DNA from: Sulfurimonas sp. HSL-3221
Lineage (GTDB): Bacteria > Campylobacterota > Campylobacteria > Campylobacterales > Sulfurimonadaceae
DNA length: 64,000 nucleotides
Direction of reading: 5' to 3'
NCBI RefSeq assembly: GCF_021044585.1
Contig: NZ_CP087998.1
Coordinates: forward strand, 1,364,001-1,428,000
Positions 36,012 through 44,178 of the stretch are shown piece after piece. The translations under genes were made by a program, and so were the position numbers. The notes below the pieces were generated by a model. It searched no databases, was not told the DNA's origin, and saw only the letters and a program-made list of their open reading frames with translations. Numbering within the stretch: position 1 is the stretch's first letter; the number at the start of each line of letters is the position of its first letter.

Positions 36012-36611
36012 ATGTCCCGTTTTGACGCCGCGGCCGCCGACTGGGACAAGGGAGACCTGCGCCAGCAGATCGCCGCGCATACCGCCGACGCCGTCATCGG
36101 CACCATCCCCCTGAACGACACCATGTCCCTGCTCGACTTCGGCGCGGGGACGGGGCTGCTCACCTACCGCGTCGCCCCGCTCGTACACTCCGTCACCGCC
36201 GTCGACACCTCCGAGAAGATGCTGGAGGTACTGCAGAGCAAAAGCACGCCCGAGCACGTTATCAAAACCGTCTGCGCCGACATCACGCAGATCCCCCTCG
36301 AGGAGAACTTTGACGGCATCATCAGCTCCATGGCGATGCACCACGTCGAGGACACCGAGGGGTTCCTCAAGACCCTCTTTGAGCACCTCAACCCCGGCGG
36401 CTTCATCGCCGTCGCCGACCTCGACAAGGAGGACGGCAGCTTCCACTCCCACGGCAATGACGGCGTCTTTCATTTCGGCTTCGATCGGGAAAAGTTGACT
36501 GAGATGGCAAAGAAGTGCGGGTTCGTCGATGCGGCCTTCACGACCGCACTGACCATTGAAAAACCGGAGAAGAACTACCCGGTCTTCCTCTTTACTGCTT
36601 ACAAAGCATAA
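36012..36611 (+). CDS. UbiE-like class I SAM methyltransferase
   Basis: A 199-residue methyltransferase with motif I SLLDFGAGTGLLTYRV, acidic SVTAVDTSEKMLEVL, and post-motif DGIISSMAMHHVED. Substrate unknown; similar small enzymes methylate quinones, metabolites or arsenicals. It begins with no gap after the chorismate mutase stop and has no own promoter, so it is cotranscribed. Confidence 0.82.
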   Translation: MSRFDAAAADWDKGDLRQQIAAHTADAVIGTIPLNDTMSLLDFGAGTGLLTYRVAPLVHSVTAVDTSEKMLEVLQSKSTPEHVIKTVCADITQIPLEENFDGIISSMAMHHVEDTEGFLKTLFEHLNPGGFIAVADLDKEDGSFHSHGNDGVFHFGFDREKLTEMAKKCGFVDAAFTTALTIEKPEKNYPVFLFTAYKA

Positions 36612-36656
36612 AACGACATCCGAGCCAAGCCCGGATATCGACGCTAAAACTTATTT

Positions 36657-36676
36657 CAGCACTGAAAGGTGCTGAT
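36657..36676 (-). terminator. Hairpin at the 3' end of the DUF2892 gene
   Basis: TCAGCAC and GTGCTGA pair perfectly around a six-base loop, overlapping the stop codon of the minus-strand gene. An AATAAGTTTT stretch follows on that strand. The T run is weak, so this is a modest terminator candidate. Confidence 0.4.
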
Positions 36677-36891
36677 CACTCCGCTTCCTCTTTCTTCTCT
36701 TCGTGCTTGCACCCCGTATTGAGCTTCAGCGGAATGTACAGCGGACAGACGCCGAAGACTCCCGTCAGCAGCGGTACGAGCCCGATCACGGCAACTATGT
36801 AGTTCGAGGCGACAAGCCCGTAGGCGATCAGGGCGATGCCCAGAATGATCCGGATGACCTTATCGACGGTTCCCATATTGACACACATCAT
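36676..36891 (-). CDS. DUF2892 (YgaP-like) inner-membrane protein
   Basis: A 71-residue protein with two transmembrane helices around IRIILGIALIAYGLVA and VIGLVPLLTGVFGVCPLY, matching the DUF2892 membrane domain found at the C-terminus of YgaP rhodaneses. It is a stand-alone copy. Cys residues in GVCPLY and near the C-terminus could take part in sulfur chemistry, which is unproven. AAGGAG precedes the start; two consecutive Met codons make the start ambiguous by one residue. Confidence 0.85.
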   Translation of the reverse strand: MMCVNMGTVDKVIRIILGIALIAYGLVASNYIVAVIGLVPLLTGVFGVCPLYIPLKLNTGCKHEEKKEEAE

Positions 36892-36975
36892 ATTCTCCTT
36901 GGTATAGAAAACTTGGATGCGTTCAGTATATACAAATCGGGCAAACGCCGTCAGTAACCTAGGTCACCAAAGGCG

Positions 36976-38748
36976 TCAATGCACGAGCTGTTTCTGCACA
37001 AAGCGCTGGTAGAACCCCTCGCGCCGCAGCAGCTCCTCCGGTGTGCCCGCCTCGACGATGCGCCCGTCGTCGAGGAAATAGACGTAGTCCGCGTGCTCGA
37101 CGGTGCTGAGGCGGTGGGCGATGATGAGGGTCGTCTTGCCCTTGAGGTAGTCGCGCAGGGAGGTGAAGAGGTGGCTCTCCGTCTGCACGTCCAGCGCCGA
37201 GGTCGATTCGTCGAGGATGACGACGCTCGGTGCGTGCAGCAGCATCCGGGCGATGGAGAGGCGCTGACGCTCCCCGCCGGAGAGCCTTATGCCGTCTTTG
37301 CCGATCATCGTCTCCAGCCCTTCCGTGAGCTTGGAGACGACGTCGTCGAGCTGCGCGACGTGCAGCACGTCGTAAAGCTTGTCGTCGGGGAGGTCCCGCC
37401 CGAGGGTCAGGTTCTGCCGCAGGGTGTCGTTGAACATCTTCGGCGTCTGCAGCACCAGGGCGACATGGTCGCGGATGACGTCGAGGCCGATCTGCTCAAC
37501 GGGAACGTCGTCGATGCAGATGCTCCCCTCCTGCGGGGCGTAGAGCCCCAGCACCAGCTGCGCCAGCGTCGTTTTGCCGCTGCCGCTGTGCCCCAGCAGC
37601 GCCACGGTCTTGCCCGCGTGGATCTGCATCGAGATGTCGTGTAGCACCCTTTTCTTGCCGTAGCCGAAACTGAGGTGTTCCACGGAGATGGCGTTCGTCG
37701 CCCTCCCCTCGAAGGGGTTCTGCTCGTGGGGGTATTTGGGCTCCTTCTCGAGCCGCAGCAGCGCATTGAGGCGCTCGAGCGCCGCCGTGGCGTTCTGGTA
37801 GGAGAAGATGATCTGCAGCATATCCTGCAGCGGCGTCACCATGAACCAGAGGTAGCCCAGCACGGCGAACATCTCGCCGATGGAGAGCGACGAGAAGAGC
37901 ACCATCAGCATGGAGCTCGCCCGGAAGAACTCAAACCCGCTCAGAAAGAGCAGCGAAGAGAGCTGCCCCGCCGCCTCGCTCTTCCAGCCGTACTGCGTCG
38001 AGGCGTCGCGGATGGAGCGGGCATCGTCGATCATGCTGTCGATGTAGCGCTGCTCCTGGTTGTAGGTACGGATCTGTACGAAGAGGTCCAGGGTCTCGGA
38101 GAGGCGGTTCTGGAACCGTTCGATCCGCTGGTTCTCCGTCCGTTTGAGCCGCCGCACCTTCTTGCCCAGCCAGGTCGTCAGCGCGACGACGGCGGGATTG
38201 AGCAGCAAAATGATCAGGGCCAGCTGCCAGTTGATGAAGAGCAGTACCAGCGCCACGCCGATCAGGGAGAGGGCCGAGACGAAAAAGCGGCCGATGCTCA
38301 CCCCGATGAAGGCGTCGACGGTGTCGATGTCCGTCACCAGCCGCGCGCTCACGCCCCCGCCGCCCAGGGCTTCGTACTCGGAGACGGAGACATGGCGAAG
38401 GTGCTCCAGGATGCGCCGGCGGATCGTAAAGACGAGGTGCTTGGAGATGATCGTAAAGAGGCGGGACTGGAAGACGTTGGCGACGACAAAGAGCATGCGC
38501 AGGAACAGCGTCGTCAGCAGCACGACGACGATGTAGCCCCAGGGATGTTCGGGCGCGAACAGCAGGTCGATCAGCCCCGTCAGCTGTGCGGGCTTTTCGA
38601 GCAGCACCTGGTCGACGAGCAGCGGGAAGAGCAGCGGGACCGGGAGGGAGATCGCGACGGCCAGCACCGCGACGAGCTGCCCCAGGGTGATCCGCTTGCG
38701 AAAGGGTTTCGTATCGCGCAGCAGCGTGCGCCAGGTCATTTCTTGCAT
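36976..38748 (-). CDS. ABC exporter, fused membrane and ATPase domains
   Basis: A 590-residue half-transporter. Six transmembrane helices (to about residue 310) are followed by an ATPase with Walker A GHSGSGKTT, signature LSGGERQRL and Walker B VVILDESTS. It would work as a homodimer exporting lipids, peptides or drugs; the MsbA-like architecture does not fix the substrate. The start is uncertain. A TATAAT box ends six bases before the ATG at 38748, so that start would be leaderless. The next ATG, three codons later, is an alternative. Confidence 0.88.
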   Translation of the reverse strand: MQEMTWRTLLRDTKPFRKRITLGQLVAVLAVAISLPVPLLFPLLVDQVLLEKPAQLTGLIDLLFAPEHPWGYIVVVLLTTLFLRMLFVVANVFQSRLFTIISKHLVFTIRRRILEHLRHVSVSEYEALGGGGVSARLVTDIDTVDAFIGVSIGRFFVSALSLIGVALVLLFINWQLALIILLLNPAVVALTTWLGKKVRRLKRTENQRIERFQNRLSETLDLFVQIRTYNQEQRYIDSMIDDARSIRDASTQYGWKSEAAGQLSSLLFLSGFEFFRASSMLMVLFSSLSIGEMFAVLGYLWFMVTPLQDMLQIIFSYQNATAALERLNALLRLEKEPKYPHEQNPFEGRATNAISVEHLSFGYGKKRVLHDISMQIHAGKTVALLGHSGSGKTTLAQLVLGLYAPQEGSICIDDVPVEQIGLDVIRDHVALVLQTPKMFNDTLRQNLTLGRDLPDDKLYDVLHVAQLDDVVSKLTEGLETMIGKDGIRLSGGERQRLSIARMLLHAPSVVILDESTSALDVQTESHLFTSLRDYLKGKTTLIIAHRLSTVEHADYVYFLDDGRIVEAGTPEELLRREGFYQRFVQKQLVH

Positions 38749-38754
38749 GGAGGG

Positions 38755-38760
38755 ATTATA
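38755..38760 (-). promoter_or_regulatory. -10 promoter box of the ABC exporter gene
   Basis: TATAAT on the minus strand, ending six bases before the annotated ATG, a spacing compatible with a leaderless transcript. Confidence 0.5.
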
Positions 38761-38835
38761 GACTATAGAGGGTGTATGGAACGTAAAGCGGGGAGGCAGT
38801 GCCCCCGCGTTTACCCGCGTGAAAGGTTGAAGCGG

Positions 38836-39390
38836 TTACTTCGTATCGACGTGCAGGACCGGCTTGAGCATCCACTTGTTGCTGCCGGTGGAGTGGATTG
38901 ACTTGTTCGCGTCGAAGTCGACCGTCATCGTCATGTTTCCATCCGCCGCCATCACGAAGTTGTGGCTCTCTTTGATGACCATGCTAGGGACCGTCAGTTC
39001 GCTGGCGTTGCCGTCGATGACAACGTAGTTGCCGAACGGATGGACCGTAGAGTCGTTGCTCTCTGCGGAGAGGACCAGACGCATCTGCGTATACTTGGCC
39101 GCCGGGATGTTCGTAACGCCGATCATCGAGACGTTGCCGTCGCGCAGTTTCAGCAGGTCGTAGGTACCGTTGACGTCCGCCACGGTGAGCCAGGTTGCGT
39201 TTGACTCGTTGGATTCGTCGGCGCGGTGTACCATGACCTTGTCAATGGTCACATAGACGGCTTGAAAATCAGCCGGTGCGTCCATTAGGGCGACATTCAG
39301 CGTCCCGCTGTTGGATGAACTGCCGCCGCAACCGGCGATCCCGGCCATCAGCACAGCGGCCGCAGCGATACTTGCGTAAAAGCTTTTCAT
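38836..39390 (-). CDS. DUF4382 domain lipoprotein
   Basis: A 184-residue secreted lipoprotein. Signal AAAAVLMAGIAGC ends in a lipobox Cys at residue 21. The beta-sandwich body carries the DUF4382 features ALMDAPADFQAVYVTIDKV and DLLKLRDGN. Function is unknown; the family often occurs as surface or periplasmic lipoproteins. AAGGAG precedes the ATG and a -10 box lies at 39424-39429. Confidence 0.82.
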   Translation of the reverse strand: MKSFYASIAAAAVLMAGIAGCGGSSSNSGTLNVALMDAPADFQAVYVTIDKVMVHRADESNESNATWLTVADVNGTYDLLKLRDGNVSMIGVTNIPAAKYTQMRLVLSAESNDSTVHPFGNYVVIDGNASELTVPSMVIKESHNFVMAADGNMTMTVDFDANKSIHSTGSNKWMLKPVLHVDTK

Positions 39391-39423
39391 TCAGAGCTCC
39401 TTGTTATTTACTGTATATCAAAG

Positions 39424-39429
39424 ATTATA
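39424..39429 (-). promoter_or_regulatory. -10 promoter box for the DUF4382 lipoprotein gene
   Basis: TATAAT on the minus strand, 33 bases before the ATG, which is preceded by AAGGAG. Confidence 0.55.
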
Positions 39430-39473
39430 ACAAAGAAAAGTTACCGGGATCAAAGCCCTATATTCAGGGCTTT

Positions 39474-40673
39474 TCAGGAGATTGTGAAGAGTTTTTCGAC
39501 CGTTCCATGAAGGGTTTCGCCATCAAAGAGCGACTGACGGTTTTCCAGCATGCGGACAGGGCGCGGGTCGAAGAGCACCAGGTCCGTGCTGCCGACGCCG
39601 ATCGTGCCGGCGTCGCGCCCGATGCTGCGGGCCGGTTCGCGCACGCAGAGCGCGATCAGCCGCTCCCAGCCGATCCAGCCCGAAGCGACGAGTTTCGTGT
39701 AGAGCAGCGGCAGCGCATCGGAGATGCTTTCGCAGCCGTAGGCCGCGTCGGCGAAGGCGACCTCTTTATTCACCGGGGAGTTGGGCTGGTGCAGCAGGGT
39801 CAGCATGTCGACCGCCCCGGCCTCGAAGGCTTCGCGCAGTTTTGCCACGTCCGCTTCGGACTGCAGCGGCGGGTCGAGTTTGGCAACGGTGTTGAACCCT
39901 TCGCACGCCGCATCGCTTTTGAGCAAGTGGTGCAGGCTCACTTCGCAGCGCACGTCCACCCCCTCGCGCTTGGCGGCGGAGATCATCTCGAGGGAGCGCG
40001 GGGAGGCGATGCTTTTGAAGACGATGGCGATCCCGAACTCGCGGGCGATCTCGATCATCCGCGCCACGTGGACCGGTTCGCCGAGTGCGGGGATGCCGAC
40101 CAGGCCGAGGCGCTGCGCCACCGCCCCTTCGTTCATCACCCCGTTGGCGGAGAGGTTACGGTCGTAGGCGCGGCAAAAAAGCGTCCCGCCGAACATCTTG
40201 ACGTACTCGGCAACCCGCACGGCCAGGTGGTTGGAGATGGACGTCGTCATATAAGGCGCGATCGCCCCGCGCTTGAGCAGAATGGCGATGTTACTGAAAC
40301 GCTCGTCGTCTATGGTCGCGGCGATGGTCGTTTCGATCCGCGCCCCTTCGCATCCGTCACGCTGGTTCTGGACAAACTCCAGGGAGATCGCATCGTCGAC
40401 CGAAGGCGTGGAGTCCGGGGAGAGCACGACCGTCCCTACACCCCCTTTGCGCGCCGCCTTGGCCAGGTCGACCAGGTGGCGGCCCGTCAGGCGTCCGTCC
40501 TTGAGACGGACGTTCGTGTCCACGAGCGCCGGCAGCAGAACCTTGCCGGTGGCATCGACCCGCTCGTTGCCGGCGATCTGTTCGGCGATCTCGGTGATGC
40601 GCCCCTCCTCGATGCGAACGGAAGCGACGCGTTCGCCGTCGCAGTCGCAAATCGTCACGTTTTCAAAAATCAT
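39474..40673 (-). CDS. Dihydroorotase-like protein lacking the metal-binding HxH
   Basis: A 399-residue member of the dihydroorotase/amidohydrolase family. The metal-binding HxH after the first strand is replaced (LVDTNVRLKDG instead of DPHVHLR). The later TDHAPH motif is also missing (LTLLHQPNSP). It is therefore probably non-catalytic. Inactive dihydroorotase homologues serve as scaffolds for aspartate transcarbamoylase in several bacteria, a likely role here. I use the ATG at 40673, preceded by GAGTGAGG. The longer in-frame extension runs through the divergent promoter. Confidence 0.82.
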   Translation of the reverse strand: MIFENVTICDCDGERVASVRIEEGRITEIAEQIAGNERVDATGKVLLPALVDTNVRLKDGRLTGRHLVDLAKAARKGGVGTVVLSPDSTPSVDDAISLEFVQNQRDGCEGARIETTIAATIDDERFSNIAILLKRGAIAPYMTTSISNHLAVRVAEYVKMFGGTLFCRAYDRNLSANGVMNEGAVAQRLGLVGIPALGEPVHVARMIEIAREFGIAIVFKSIASPRSLEMISAAKREGVDVRCEVSLHHLLKSDAACEGFNTVAKLDPPLQSEADVAKLREAFEAGAVDMLTLLHQPNSPVNKEVAFADAAYGCESISDALPLLYTKLVASGWIGWERLIALCVREPARSIGRDAGTIGVGSTDLVLFDPRPVRMLENRQSLFDGETLHGTVEKLFTIS

Positions 40674-40724
40674 GCCCGTGTCCTCACTCCCGGGCCCCGC
40701 AAGCGTGCAGGAAGGCCCGGATGC

Positions 40725-40742
40725 TATAATGTCGACATTGTA
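40725..40742. promoter_or_regulatory. Back-to-back -10 boxes within a near-perfect palindrome
   Basis: The plus-strand box TATAAT (40725-40730, for the cytochrome-lpxB operon) and the minus-strand box TACAAT (40737-40742, for the dihydroorotase-like gene) flank GTCGAC. The 18-base block is an inverted repeat with one mismatched pair, and its central 12 bases, AATGTCGACATT, are perfect. This could be an operator, or just two facing promoters. Confidence 0.5.
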
Positions 40743-40770
40743 TTGCAAAACCAATAAGCCAGGGGTTAGA

Positions 40771-41139
40771 GTGCGTTTTTTTCTTTTGATTCTTTTCGCA
40801 GCCGTTGCATTCGCGGCGCAAGAGAGCGATGAGACCTACGAACGGGGGAAGACCCTCTACTTTCAAAACGGCTGCAACAACTGCCACGGCTCCCGCGCGG
40901 AGGGAACCGGCAACTACCCTTCTCTCGCCAACCGGGCCAAAGGGTTTCTGGCCTATAAACTACAGACCTTCCGCAAAGGGGTCGCCGATACCCCGATGCA
41001 GGAGATGATGATCGGCTTTGCGTCGCCACTCAGCGACGCGGACATTGATGCCATCACCACCTTCCTGCACGACTTCCACGACGCCCAGACGGATCGCTAC
41101 GACCCGGCCTTCCAGCAGTGGGGAGACGGCGGATCATGA
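40771..41139 (+). CDS. Small c-type cytochrome
   Basis: A 122-residue periplasmic cytochrome c of the class I, c553-like type. The signal peptide (FLLILFAAVAFAA) is followed by the heme motif CNNCH near residue 36 and an axial Met candidate in DTPMQEMM. It carries electrons in respiration. The start is GTG at 40771 with AGGGG upstream and a TATAAT box. Its stop overlaps the lpxB start as ATGA, an odd coupling of respiration and lipid A genes. Confidence 0.88.
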   Translation: MRFFLLILFAAVAFAAQESDETYERGKTLYFQNGCNNCHGSRAEGTGNYPSLANRAKGFLAYKLQTFRKGVADTPMQEMMIGFASPLSDADIDAITTFLHDFHDAQTDRYDPAFQQWGDGGS

Positions 41140-42188
41140 AGCTGCTCGTTTCCGCCCTGGAGCACTCCGCCAACGTCCACCTGAAGGCCCTCAAAGCCGA
41201 ACTCGGCGACGACATCGAGCTGATCGGCATCTTCGACAGCGCCCTGGGCGAGCCCATCGTCGACCTGCGCTCCCTGGCGATCATGGGCTTCGTCGACGCG
41301 CTTAAAAAGCTGCGCTATTTCTTCAAGCTCGCCGACGAGATGGTCGCGCTCGCCGCCGAGGCCGACAAGGTGCTGCTGATGGACTCCTCGGGCTTCAACC
41401 TCCCCCTGGCCAAAAAGATCAAGAAGCGCTACCCCGACAAAGAGATCATCTACTACATCCTCCCCCAGGCCTGGGCGTGGAAACAGAAACGGATCCCCGT
41501 GCTTGAGCGCACTATTGACCGCCTCGCCTCCATCCTCCCTTTTGAGAAGGAGTACTACAGCCCGGAGGCCCCCATCGAGTACGTCGGCCACCCCCTGCTT
41601 GACGAGATTGCGCACTTCAAAACCGAGGCCGCCCCGGTGCTCAAACGCGTCGCCTTTATGCCCGGAAGCCGCAAAAGCGAAATCAGGCGTCTGATGCCGG
41701 TGTTCAGGGAACTGCGCTCCCGCCTCGATGCCGAAGCGGTGATCGTTGTGCCGAAGCATTTTGCGAAAGAAGAGCTGAATGATCTTTACGGTAACCTATC
41801 ACCGTTTATTGTGGCACACGATGCGCATGCGGCCCTCTACGAGAGCGATTTCGCCTTTATCTGCAGCGGCACCGCGACCCTCGAGGCTTCCCTGATCGGC
41901 ACCCCGTTCGTCCTCGCCTACGTGGCGAAACCGCTGGACTACCTGATCGCAAAGACGCTCGTCAAACTCGACTACATCGGCCTGGCGAACATCATGTTCT
42001 CCCGCTTCAAAGGGCGGCCGCTGCACCCGGAGCTGATCCAGAACGACGTGACGGCGGAGGCGCTTTTGGGCGCGATGCAGACCCTCGACCGTCCGGCGTT
42101 TGTCGAAGACGCCAAGGCGCTCCGGGGGTATCTTGAACACGGCAGCAGCGCGCGTGTGGCACATCTTATCGAAGGTGAACAGGAATGA
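41136..42188 (+). CDS. lpxB: Lipid A disaccharide synthase
   Basis: A 350-residue GT19 glycosyltransferase that joins UDP-diacyl-glucosamine and lipid X into the lipid A disaccharide. Family segments include YYILPQAWAWKQKR, YVGHPLLDE, MPGSRKSEIRRLMPVF and ICSGTATLEASLIGTPFVLAY. I use the ATG at 41136, which overlaps the cytochrome stop. Its own end overlaps gnnB by ATGA. The cluster context suggests that its substrates carry 3-amino groups. Confidence 0.94.
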   Translation: MKLLVSALEHSANVHLKALKAELGDDIELIGIFDSALGEPIVDLRSLAIMGFVDALKKLRYFFKLADEMVALAAEADKVLLMDSSGFNLPLAKKIKKRYPDKEIIYYILPQAWAWKQKRIPVLERTIDRLASILPFEKEYYSPEAPIEYVGHPLLDEIAHFKTEAAPVLKRVAFMPGSRKSEIRRLMPVFRELRSRLDAEAVIVVPKHFAKEELNDLYGNLSPFIVAHDAHAALYESDFAFICSGTATLEASLIGTPFVLAYVAKPLDYLIAKTLVKLDYIGLANIMFSRFKGRPLHPELIQNDVTAEALLGAMQTLDRPAFVEDAKALRGYLEHGSSARVAHLIEGEQE

Positions 42189-43282
42189 AAATCAATTTTA
42201 TCGATCTGCAGGCGCAGTATCAGGCATACAAAGAGGAGATCGACCGCGAAGTCGGCGAGGTCATGGCATCGGCCCAGTTCATCGGCGGACCGAAACTGCA
42301 AAAGCTTGAGAGCGACCTGGCCGCCTATACCGGCGCCGCGCACGCCATCGGCTGCAGCAGCGGCACCGACGCCCTGCTGCTGGCCCTCATGGCCCTCGAC
42401 ATCAAAGCCGGCGACGAGGTCATCACCACCCCGTTCACCTTCATCGCCACGGCGGAAGTGATCGCCTTCCTCGGCGCCAAATCGGTCTTCGTCGACATCG
42501 ACGAGGCGACCTACAACATCGACGCCGCACTCATTGAAGACGCCATCACCGAACGCACCAAAGCGATCATCCCCGTCTCCCTCTACGGCCAGTGCGCCGA
42601 TATGGACGCCGTCAACGCCATCGCCGCCAAACACGGCCTCCCCGTTATCGAGGACGCCTGCCAGAGCTTCGGGGCCGAGTACAAAGGCAAAAAGTCCTGC
42701 AACCTCTCCACGATCGGCTGTACCTCCTTCTTCCCGTCCAAACCGCTGGGCGCCTACGGGGACGGCGGTGCCGTCTTTACCAGTGACGACGCTCTGGCGG
42801 AAAAAATCCGCATGCTGCTCAACCACGGCCAGAACGAGCGCTACAAGCACAAGTACATCGGCATCAACGGCCGTCTCGACGCCATCCAGGCGGCGGTCCT
42901 CAATGTCAAGCTCGCCCACTTCGACGATGAAGTCGAGGCGCGGATGCGCATCGGTGCGGCCTACAGCGAAAAGCTCGCCAACGCGAACGTCGTTACCCCT
43001 GCCGTCATGGCAGAACGTACCAGCGTCTACGCCCAGTACTCCGTCCGCGTCAAGCACCGCGAAGCTGTCGCCGCGGCCCTGAACGCCAAAGGAATCCCGA
43101 CGGCGGTCCACTACCCCATGCCGCTGCACCTGCAGGAAGCCTTCGCACCACTGGGCTACAAACCCGGCGACTTCCCCGTCTCCGAGCGCGTCAGCGAAGA
43201 GATCATGTCCCTGCCGATGAGCCCCTACCTTACCGCGGAGCAGCAGGACTTCATCGTCACCGCCCTGGAGGAGAACGCATGA
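42185..43282 (+). CDS. gnnB: DegT/DnrJ aminotransferase, predicted GnnB
   Basis: A 365-residue PLP-dependent sugar aminotransferase. The N-terminal part MKINFIDLQAQYQAYK and the PLP-Lys region FFPSKPLGAYGDGG are typical of the DegT/DnrJ/EryC1/StrS family. Between lpxB and a Gfo/Idh oxidoreductase followed by an LpxA-like gene, the order matches Acidithiobacillus ferrooxidans gnnA-gnnB between lpxA and lpxB. GnnB adds an amino group at C3 of UDP-3-keto-GlcNAc. O-antigen aminotransferases such as WbpE are alternatives by sequence alone. Confidence 0.83.
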   Translation: MKINFIDLQAQYQAYKEEIDREVGEVMASAQFIGGPKLQKLESDLAAYTGAAHAIGCSSGTDALLLALMALDIKAGDEVITTPFTFIATAEVIAFLGAKSVFVDIDEATYNIDAALIEDAITERTKAIIPVSLYGQCADMDAVNAIAAKHGLPVIEDACQSFGAEYKGKKSCNLSTIGCTSFFPSKPLGAYGDGGAVFTSDDALAEKIRMLLNHGQNERYKHKYIGINGRLDAIQAAVLNVKLAHFDDEVEARMRIGAAYSEKLANANVVTPAVMAERTSVYAQYSVRVKHREAVAAALNAKGIPTAVHYPMPLHLQEAFAPLGYKPGDFPVSERVSEEIMSLPMSPYLTAEQQDFIVTALEENA

Positions 43283-44178
43283 TAAAGATCGCCCTGATCG
43301 GCCTGGGTTCCATGGGCCGTAACCACTACCGCATCCTCCACGCCCTGGGCGAAAAAGTCGAGATCGTCGCGCTCTGCGACGTCGTGAAAAACGGCGAGTT
43401 TGCCGAGCCCTTCTTTACCGACGTCGACGAGATGCTCGACACCGCCAAGCCCGATGCCGCCATCATCGTCGTGCCAACCTTCCTGCACAAAGAGGTCGCG
43501 CTCAAGTGTATCGAGCGCGGGGTGCACGTCTTTATTGAAAAGCCGGCGGCCTCGACGATCGAAGACGCGAAACTGATCGCCAAGGCTGTCCAGGAGGCGG
43601 GGCTGAAAAGCTGTGTCGGCCACGTCGAACGCTTCAACCCCGTCGTCCAGGCGCTCAAAGAGGAGCTCGAGGGCAAGGAGATCTACACGATGTCCATTAC
43701 CCGCGTCGGCCCCTTCCCGCCGCGCATCGCCGACGTCGGCGTCCTGACCGACCTCTCGGTACACGACATCGACCTGATGCGTTTCATCACCCACCGCAAC
43801 ATCCTGGAGAAGAACATCTTCAAATCCCGCAAGATCCACAACCACCACGAGGACAACGCGGTACTGAGCTTCGAGCTCGAAGACGCCATCGTCGGCGAGA
43901 TCCTCACCAACTGGCTCACGCCCTTTAAAAAGCGCACCATCGAGGTCGCCTGCAAGGACGCCTACTTCGAGGCGGACCTGATCACGCAGAACCTCACGGA
44001 GTACTCGAACTTCCACGTCAACAACTCCTACGTCGTGCGCGGCTGCCACATCAAAAAGGACGAGCCGCTGCTCAAAGAGGTCGAAGCCTTCGTGACCTAC
44101 CTCGAAACGGGCGAGCGCGGCTCGCTGGCAACGATCGAAGACAGTATCATCACACTGCAGGTGGCAACCGAAGCATGA
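43279..44178 (+). CDS. gnnA: Gfo/Idh/MocA oxidoreductase, predicted GnnA
   Basis: A 299-residue NAD-dependent sugar dehydrogenase. It has the Rossmann motif ALIGLGSMGRNHYRIL and the Gfo/Idh motif EKPAAS (FIEKPAASTIEDAK). GnnA oxidises C3 of UDP-GlcNAc to the keto sugar used by GnnB. It overlaps gnnB and the LpxA-like gene by ATGA. The pairing with GnnB in a lipid A operon is the main support for this specific name. Confidence 0.82.
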   Translation: MIKIALIGLGSMGRNHYRILHALGEKVEIVALCDVVKNGEFAEPFFTDVDEMLDTAKPDAAIIVVPTFLHKEVALKCIERGVHVFIEKPAASTIEDAKLIAKAVQEAGLKSCVGHVERFNPVVQALKEELEGKEIYTMSITRVGPFPPRIADVGVLTDLSVHDIDLMRFITHRNILEKNIFKSRKIHNHHEDNAVLSFELEDAIVGEILTNWLTPFKKRTIEVACKDAYFEADLITQNLTEYSNFHVNNSYVVRGCHIKKDEPLLKEVEAFVTYLETGERGSLATIEDSIITLQVATEA

